A DNA stretch of 64,000 nt from Porites lobata (lineage: Eukaryota; Cnidaria; Anthozoa; Scleractinia; Poritidae), in NCBI GenBank assembly GCA_942486035.1, contig CALNXK010000008.1, forward strand, positions 6,090,001-6,154,000. Direction: 5' to 3'. The position numbers and the translations under genes were made by a program. Shown here in pieces: positions 57,207-64,000 of this stretch. The notes beneath the pieces were generated by a model that searched no databases, had not been told where the DNA came from, and saw nothing but the letters and a program-made list of their open reading frames with translations. Numbering within the stretch: the stretch's first letter is position 1; every line of letters starts with the position of its first letter.

Positions 57207-59760
57207 ACTCTGATGTAAGTGATCATTTTTCGCAATTCTGTATTTTGAAATCTATAAGGGATAAAATTAAGATAAAAAAGTCAAAAGTGCGGGACTTTTC
57301 TAGATTCTCTAGGGCGTTTTAACGCTGATCTCTCAAATGTGGACTGGAATGCACTCTTAAATAAAAAACCGTGTGATGCGGACAATGTATTTTCTTCTTT
57401 TTATAATAAGTTTAACAAATTAATAAATAAACATGCACCTATGAAAACAATTTCAAACCGCAAAGCAAAACAGCACTCTAAACCATGGATTACCAAAGGT
57501 ATAAGAATCTCCATTAAAGTTGAAGATAAGTTATATGCATCTGGTGACACCGCCAATTATAAAATCTATAGAAACAAAATTTGTACCTTAACGCGTTTAA
57601 GTAAACAGCAATATTATTCTAAATTTTTTAATGATAACTTAACTAATATGAAAAAAACATGGGAGGGAATAAACAATGTACTTGCCCGTAAATTAAAGAA
57701 CACAAAACCTATTACTTTTATTAAGGACCCTAATGACAATGATTCTGTCACCAGTGACCCAAGTAGAATAGCCAACGTTCTTAATGACCATTTCGCTTCT
57801 GTTGGACCTAAACTGGCAAATAAGTTACCAACCGTTCAGCGTAAATATTTTGATTTTTTGAACAGATCTAACTCTCCTGACTCTTCGTTTGCTTTCAACC
57901 TAGTTACCCCAGCTGAAGTGGAATTGGAAATTTTGCGCATACCAATTAACAAATCTCATGGTTTATATTCATGTCCTACTCAACTGTTGAAGTACTCGTC
58001 AAATGTTATCAGCAGTACACTCGCAGAAATAATAAATCTTTCTATTTCGACTGGGATGTATCCCACCAAACTAAAAATGGCAAAAATTATTCCTATCTTT
58101 AAAGCTGAAGATAACACTAACGCAAACAACTATAGGCCTATTTCTTTGCTGTCTAACTTTAATAGGATCTTCGAAAAATTGGTCTTCTCTAGAAAAGAAT
58201 CTTTCATTGAGCAAAATGACATACTTTCTCCATCTCAATATGGCTTCCTCAAAGCGCACTCAACTCAGCATGCAATTCTTGACATTCTAAGTACCATTCA
58301 GGAAAACATGGGCAAGCGCTTGTTCTCATGTGGTGTATTTATTGACCTAAAAAAGGCTTTTGATACAGTCGATCATAAAATTCATAAAGTTTGATCACTA
58401 TGGTTTTCGTGGTGTTATAAATAAGTGGTTCTCTTCTTACTTAGAAGGTCGAACTCAAACGACGCAAATTGGTTCCTTTATATCTAAAAGAAAAAATACC
58501 ACTTGCGGTGTGCGCAAGGCTCAGTCCTAGGCCCATTACTCTTCCTAATCTATGTCAACGACATCCAAGAATCCTCTGACAAACTTAAATTTTTTTTATT
58601 TGCTGATGACACGAATGCCGTATATGCTGACAAAAATCGCAAGTCCCTTGAGTCGACTGTAAATCAAGAACTCTGCAAGTTGTTCGATTGGTTAACGGCA
58701 AATAAACTAACTTTGAATATTAAAAAAACAAATTTTGTCATTTTTAGCCCGACTCAGAGAAAACTTACCTATCACCCTAAAATATTGATATTCGACAATG
58801 ATCAAAATAAGAATGTGGCTCTAGAATGTAAAGAATTTGTGAGATATCTAGGTATAATAATTGACAATAATCTTTCTTGGAAACATCATATTGACCACGT
58901 AGCTATTAAAATGAGCCGAACTGTAGGAGTGATCTGTAAACTACGGCATTTTCTGCCAAGACATACACTTCTAACTATTTATCGATCCCTTGTTGCTCCT
59001 TATTTAACTTATGGTTTGACGGCCTGGGGCCAAGCATATAAATCGCATCTTGAAAAGTTTCTCAAGCTTCAAAAGCGAGCTCTTCGCTTTATCTATTTTT
59101 CTGAGCCAAATCAGCATGCAATTCCTTTATTTATTGAAGCCGGTGTTTTACCGTTAAAATTTTTGTATTATGAGCATTTAGCTAACCTTATGTTTGAAAT
59201 AAGACACAATAATGCTCCTGGAAACATTCAAGATCTCTTCCAAGATATTTCTGATATTCATTCTTATAATACTCGATCCTCTGCCTCTAATAACTTTTCA
59301 AACTCTCAATTCAAGTGAATTCATTTTCTAGAATCGGAACAAAAATATGGAATGAAATGCCTGTATCTTTAAGAAAACTTTCAAAAAATACCTTTAAGAG
59401 GAAAATAAAACAAACACCTTTTGAGATCCTAGCTTCAGAAGACTGTTATATTGATCTCCCAGAAATCGTTCAAAAGTTAAGCTGAATTTATTTTCCTCTT
59501 AGTTGATATGTAATCATTAATATCGTTTAGTTTATCAGTAGTCTCTTGTCATAACTGTTGTCACTTATTATTAGTAATACCATTAGTCTATCAGTAGTCT
59601 CTAGTCACTGTTGTCAATTTTAATTTCTTTAGTTCTCTTGTTACTTTTAGCTGTATTTAGTTTATTTTCTATAAACATGACCCGCCTAGATAAGCTTAGC
59701 TACCCGCGGGCATGTTATTGTACTTACTTCAAAACACAATAAAATAAAATGTATGTATGC
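57207..59760 (+). mobile_element. 5'-truncated CR1/Jockey-like LINE inside the 10-bp array
   Basis: It begins within the end of an endonuclease domain (SDVSDHFSQFCILKS). It runs through the RT to a non-coding 3' end and a tail of AATAAAATAAAATGTATG-type short repeats, after which the 10-bp array resumes. 5' truncation is typical of LINE insertions. Confidence 0.88.
57339..59318 (+). pseudogene. LINE reverse transcriptase (frameshifted)
   Basis: Motifs: NNYRPISLLSNFNRIFEKLV, SQYGFLKAHSTQHAI, VFIDLKKAFDTVDHKI, then after a frame change DHYGFRGV, then in the original frame QGSVLGPLLFLIYVND, FFLFADDTNAVY (catalytic FADD), LTLNIKKTNF, YLGIIIDNNLSWKHHI and HSYNTRS. Frame changes fall near 57318, 58390 and 58512. 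The last two compensate each other, suggesting two single-base indels. This copy is dead. Confidence 0.9.
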
Positions 59761-59761
59761 A

Positions 59762-59917
59762 TGTATGTATACATGGCTATACATGGCAAAACATGGTAAC
59801 ACATGGCAATACATGGTAATATATGGCAATATATGGCAATACATGGCAGTACAGGGCTCTACATGGCTATAGATGGCAGTACATGGTAATGCATGGCAGT
59901 ACATGGTAATACATAGC
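59762..59917. repeat. 10-bp minisatellite array 1, block c
   Basis: The same unit resumes after the LINE tail. Confidence 0.9.
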
Positions 59918-60603
59918 TTTATTACATACATACTGAGAAATACTCACCAAAAATCTATGTCGTAAATTTTCGTACGCAAATTAGTTCTAGCCAATCAGAG
60001 GAGCGAACGATGGTTTTCACACGTGAAAAAAATGATACGTCCAATCAGAAGCCACAGAGGTGTGCGAGTTTCGCGCCAAAATTCCCACCTTTTATTGCAG
60101 CTTTCAGCGCCGCTTCGCACACATTCAACGAGAAAAGTTTTACTCAAAGAGTTTTTCTCGCTTAAAAAGTGAAAAACATTTCGGAAATGGAGTGGAATAG
60201 TTTCGTTTGTTTCACTGTCAATAAAGAAAACGGTAGAGAGCCGGCGAAACAACAGCGGGAAGAGATAAACAGAACGAGACGTAAGCTTTTGTTGTACTTT
60301 TTGTCGGAGCTACTTTGCCTTTCATTTAAGCTTAAGCTTGTATTGAAACCGGCCATTTTACTTAAATTCACTCATTTTCAATTGTGTATTGAGAACAAAC
60401 AGTTACGGTTACTTATAGTTCTTGGATTACCCCATATCCTCGCCTTCATTTATATTTTTAACAAACGTTTTTACTAAAAAGCTGATACTTCGTTTTCGTT
60501 GTCATTTTGCAGTAAGTGTGTAGCGGCAAATTTTAGCATTTTTGAAAGATTTAAAATAAAAAGGCTGCCAAAATGATGAATGTCTCAGTATGTATATGAT
60601 AAA
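59918..60603. mobile_element. 686-bp inverted-repeat element with promoter and first-exon-like content
   Basis: The ends TTTATTACATACATACTGAG and the inverse of CTCAGTATGTATATGATAAA match at about 17 of 20 bases. Inside are two CCAATCAG boxes (59991, 60041), then an ATG frame (60187, MEWNSFVCFTVNKENGREPA...) that runs into a good donor (GACGTAAGC, about 60280). This looks like a captured 5' gene end or the remains of a spliced transposon gene. The 102-codon ORF to 60477 reads through the donor and is less likely as a product. Confidence 0.55.
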
Positions 60604-60613
60604 CACAATACCA

Positions 60614-60751
60614 CATGGAAAGTGCTTTGTACGGTATTTACGTACTCGTTGTTTTTGTATCAGAAATCTTACTCGTTCGCTGCGCTCACTCGTTCGATTT
60701 CTGATACGTCAACAACTCGTGCGTAAATACCGTACGCCAGCACTTTCCATG
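60614..60751. repeat. 138-bp imperfect palindrome
   Basis: CATGGAAAGTGC...GCACTTTCCATG, with inner pairs TACGGTATTTACG/CGTAAATACCGTA, CTCGTTGTT/AACAACTCG and GTATCAGAAATC/GATTTCTGATAC around a CGTTCGCTGCGCTCACTCG loop. A foldback MITE next to the array. Confidence 0.9.
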
Positions 60752-60763
60752 AAGTATTCTCTA

Positions 60764-61503
60764 TATACATGGCAATACATGGCTATACATAGCAATACAT
60801 GGTAATACATGGCTATACATGGCAATACATGGTAATACATAGTAAAACATGGCAATACATTATGGTGCATGCATGGCTATACATGGTAGTACATGGTAAT
60901 ACATGGCAATACATGGTAATACATAGCAATACATGGCAATAAATGGTTTATACATGGGAGTACATGGTAATGGTTATACATGGCAATACATGGTTATAGA
61001 TGGTAATACATAGTAATACATGGCAATACATGGCAATACATGGCAGCACATGGTAATACATGGCAATAAATGGGAGTACATGGCTATACATGGCAATGCA
61101 TGGTAATACATGGCAATACATGGCAGTACATGGTAATACATGGCAATACATGGCTAGAAAAGGCAGTACATGGTAATACATGGCAATACATGGCTGTACA
61201 TGGTAATATATAGCAATGCATGGCAATACGTGGCTATACGTGGTAATACATGGCTATGCATGGTAGTACATGGCAATACATAGTAATACAGGCAATACAT
61301 GGCAATACATGGTAATACATGGTAATACATAGTAATACAAGGCAATACATGGTTATACATGGCAATACGTGGTTATACATACATGGCAATACATAGTAAT
61401 ACAGGCAATACATGGCAATACATGGCAATACATGGTAATACATGGTAATACATAGTAATACATGGCAATACATGGTTATACATGGCAGTACGTGGTTATA
61501 CAT
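60764..61503. repeat. 10-bp minisatellite array 1, block d
   Basis: About 70 units with a few register shifts. Minus-strand ORFs at 60948-61503 are repeat artefacts. Confidence 0.93.
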
Positions 61504-62441
61504 AAAAGTGGTTTAAAATGAATTCTTGATACACTTAATAACCCTACTTAAAGTACCTACCGATCGGGACCTCTCCACCTCTGGCTCTGGTATAATCAAC
61601 GGGATGATCCGTTTGCCGACAATCTCGTTCCCAGAGGCCGCGGTCCTTTTGTTCAGCGACAGGGATCGGGACCTCTGGGATAATCCGTTTGCCGACAACA
61701 GGATTCTTGTTGTCGTCCCAACTGAGCAGGCCCGAACCAATAAGAGAGGGGGATAAGGAAGGGGGGGGGGGGTCCTACGCACGTATCACGGACTTTAAAA
61801 GTAAAACTAACGCATCACGGTGGTAAAAATTCCGTGCTCACGTTTCACGGCTATTTTCGACAATTCATTCCATCTTTACTGTCGTTGTTTATCGTGTATA
61901 CTTCTCTCTTTGCTCCCTTCTGCGGACTTTTCTAACAGAGTTTTATTTCAACCGTGCTTTTCGGACTCAGCTTTCAAACCAGTGTAGTCAATGATGTGCC
62001 CCTTAACAAGGATCCTAATTAAGAGCTTCTAGGGATGAATGCTTACCGTTTATGGGTATTCGAATTCGTTCTTTACCTCAAAGAAAACCCATGGGATCTA
62101 CATAATTTGTTACTCCCTCCAAATTTAAAAAAACTTGCTCATTGTTACCGTCGGTCATTGGAGCCGGGATCCCCACGCAAACCCCACGCGTGTTTGCTCC
62201 ACAAGAATATAAGAGCTGATTGATAATTAATTGAAAAATAGTGACGTCACGGAAGTTGTTTCCCAGCTGAAGATCGCTAGCGCTCTTTTCTCGGCGGGTG
62301 AAACAAGAGCTAAAAAAGCAAGGGCAGCGCCGGGAATTTTTCCTTGGTGGGTGATAACTGGGAATATGTGTAATATTGGCATGATAACGCCAATGATGAG
62401 TGCCGAAGGCACGATAAACTAGGGGGTTCTGGGGGCCTGCT
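61504..62441. other. Spacer between array blocks
   Basis: It starts with a segment (CTTGATACACTTAATAACCC at about 61525) that recurs after the last array block (about 62733). It also holds a repeated GATCGGGACCTCT ... TCCGTTTGCCGACAA motif (61561 and 61665) and an ATAAACTAGGGGGTTCTGGG stretch. Short ORFs here have no domain. Confidence 0.5.
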
Positions 62442-62711
62442 AGTACATGGCAATACATGGCAGTACATGGCTATACATGGCAATACATGGTAATACATGG
62501 CAATACATGGCAATACATGGCAATACATGGCTATACATTGCAATACATGGTAATACATGGCAATACATGGCAATACATGGCTATACATGGCAATACATGG
62601 TAATACATGGTAAATACTAATACTGGCAATACATGGCTCTACATGGCAATACATGGTAATACATGGCAATATATGGCTACACATGGTAATACAAATCAGT
62701 ATATGGCAATA
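62442..62711. repeat. 10-bp minisatellite array 1, block e
   Basis: About 26 units of the same TACATGG-type repeat, mostly in one register. Confidence 0.92.
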
Positions 62712-62786
62712 TGCTCTTGTACTTTTATACAAGCCTTGATACACTTTAATAACCCTACTTAAAGTACCTGTGTCTTCTCCCCAATA

Positions 62787-63316
62787 GCTAGTGGTAGTTA
62801 CTAGTAGTTAGTGGTAGTTATTAGTAGTTGCCAGTAATTGTCGGTAGTTACTAGTAGTTGTCGGTAGTTATTAGTAGTTACTAGTAGTTGGTGGTAGTTA
62901 TTGGTATTTACTAGTAGTTACGGGTAGTTACTAGTAGCTGCTGGTAGTTACTAGTAGTTACTAGTAGTTGCTGGTAGTTGCTAGTAGTTCCTAGTAGTTA
63001 TCGGTAGTTACTGGTAGTTACTGGTAGTTATTAGTAGTTATCGGTAGTTACTAGTAGTTGTCGGTAGTTACTAGTAGTTGCCAGTAGTTGCTAGTAGTTG
63101 TCGGTAGTTACAAGTAGCTACTGGTAGTTACTAGTAGTTGTCAGTAGTTTCTACTAGTTGCTAGTATTTACTGGTAGTTACTAGTAGTTACTAGTAGTTG
63201 TCGGTAGTTATTTGTAATTACTAGTAGTTGATGGTAGTTATTGGGATTTACTAGTAGTTACTGGTAGTTACTAGTAGTTCCAGGTAGTTACTAGTAGTTA
63301 CTGGTAGTTGCTAGTA
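62787..63316. repeat. 10-bp minisatellite array 2 (GTAGTTACTA type)
   Basis: About 53 units of a different 10-base unit, NTRGTAGTTN with variants (TCGGTAGTTA, CTAGTAGTTG). The register is constant along nearly the whole array, so units differ by substitution and not by length. Confidence 0.95.
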
Positions 63317-64000
63317 ATAGTAATAAATTGCTTTATTTGCGTGACCGCATCATTTTACAGTATTGCAAAAGCATGCATATGACAATCAAAATATAGAACA
63401 AACAGCACTAATAATAATCTAGGAAAATTCAGTTACATTACTAACAATGAATCACGTATTTTCATACAGGAGGAAACAAACTTCATAATTAACTTATTTA
63501 AATGATGTTCCTTCGAATTTATTATAAGTTTTATGCTTTCTGGAGATGATTTCTTGTCAAAGTCAGGTATTATTCGATTGATTTGATTAATAAATGCCTG
63601 TCTCTGTACTGAGTATTTGTTACATTGAAAGAGGAAGTGAATCTCATCTTCTACCTGATTTGAGTTACATAAAGGACATAATCTATTTTCTCTTGGCAAA
63701 TGATCGATTTGGTATCGACCATGTTCAATCATAAGTTTGTGATTACTTATTTTAAATTTAACAAAATTCTGTCGTTCGTCATAATGTCTTAGCTGGTAGA
63801 GATAATCAGAAGTAGAATATTCATCTTTAAAAGTTTTATAAAATTCTAGTTTTTTTGAATTTTCAAGGCTGTGCTGCCAAAAAGATAGATATTTCTCTCT
63901 CATTTCTGTGGTATATCGTCTAATTTTATCATTATCTAGAGATTCAGCACCTAAACTGGTCAGATTGTATTGTTCAAACATGTTTATGAAATTGGAAAAA
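63317..64000 (-). mobile_element. LINE 3' end, running off the window
   Basis: On the minus strand the coding end is followed by a short 3' UTR and an AATAAAGCAATTTATTACTA tail that abuts array 2. Confidence 0.7.
63433..64000 (-). CDS. LINE ORF2 C-terminal part (partial at window edge)
   Basis: The frame is open to the window edge, so the first ATG inside (63981) is not the true start. It shows the post-RT zinc-binding motif CPLCNSNQVEDEIHFLFQC seen at the C-terminus of LINE ORF2 proteins, preceded by NHKLMIEHGRYQIDHLPRE. No stops or frameshifts are seen in the 183 codons visible, so this copy may be younger than the others here. Confidence 0.75.
   Translation of the reverse strand, partial: FSNFINMFEQYNLTSLGAESLDNDKIRRYTTEMREKYLSFWQHSLENSKKLEFYKTFKDEYSTSDYLYQLRHYDERQNFVKFKISNHKLMIEHGRYQIDHLPRENRLCPLCNSNQVEDEIHFLFQCNKYSVQRQAFINQINRIIPDFDKKSSPESIKLIINSKEHHLNKLIMKFVSSCMKIRDSLLVM

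Noticed and set aside
60948..62744. More decapeptide-repeat ORFs (up to 144 codons)
   Set aside because: Same repeat artefact. The longest merges array translation with unrelated spacer DNA.
62787..63316. CRISPR-like array
   Set aside because: The unit is 10 bases with no separate spacers, in an animal genome. It is a plain minisatellite.

Overview
The window is animal nuclear DNA, most likely from an anthozoan cnidarian (coral or anemone). The grounds are spliced exons with GT/AG borders, a Roco GTPase with a C-terminal Death domain, a BEL/Pao element, a DIRS-like tyrosine-recombinase retrotransposon, several LINEs and many short inverted-repeat (MITE-like) elements of types I associate with coral genomes. 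The genus cannot be named from the sequence. There is no operon structure, no rRNA and no CRISPR array.

Host genes are sparse. The one clear gene is on the + strand, about 42.4-50.4 kb: a Roc-COR (Roco) protein with one large 2.26 kb exon (43416/43429-45677), four downstream exons ending in a Death domain, and a poly(A) signal 34 bases after the stop. Two small phase-compatible exons lie just upstream (42436-42475, 42609-42677). Three more candidate exons (2688-2770, 18066-18111, 19937-19986) have open frames, splice borders and matching phases. They could be a far 5' part of the same gene or a neighbouring one. The intron-exon-intron block around 18066-18111 is duplicated around 42436-42475, with conserved introns and a diverged exon.

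Most of the rest is transposons, often nested. 4.6-7.9 kb: a 3.3 kb non-autonomous DNA element with 31-bp inverted ends and a 7-bp target duplication. 9.1-15.7 kb: a decayed DIRS-like element (gag, RT, RNase H, tyrosine recombinase; minus strand) with split direct repeats. A 1.17 kb TA-duplicating element has inserted into an internal minisatellite of it. 20.2-20.7 kb: a LINE fragment. 25.2-25.6 kb: a 73-bp tandem array split by a 7.4 kb BEL/Pao element (25617-33003, minus) with near-identical LTRs but broken reading frames. 36.3-40.1 kb: a LINE (minus). 46.4-48.2 kb: a 1.8 kb near-palindrome with TTAA borders inside a Roco intron. 50.5-54.9 kb: a cluster of MITEs, one with a perfect 9-bp target duplication.

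The last 8 kb (56.2-63.3 kb) holds two different minisatellites that both have an exact 10-bp period. They are interrupted by a truncated LINE (57.2-59.7 kb), a captured promoter/first-exon-like element and a 138-bp palindrome. A further LINE 3' end (minus) runs off the right edge. Many apparent ORFs in this part are by-products of the 10-bp repeats.
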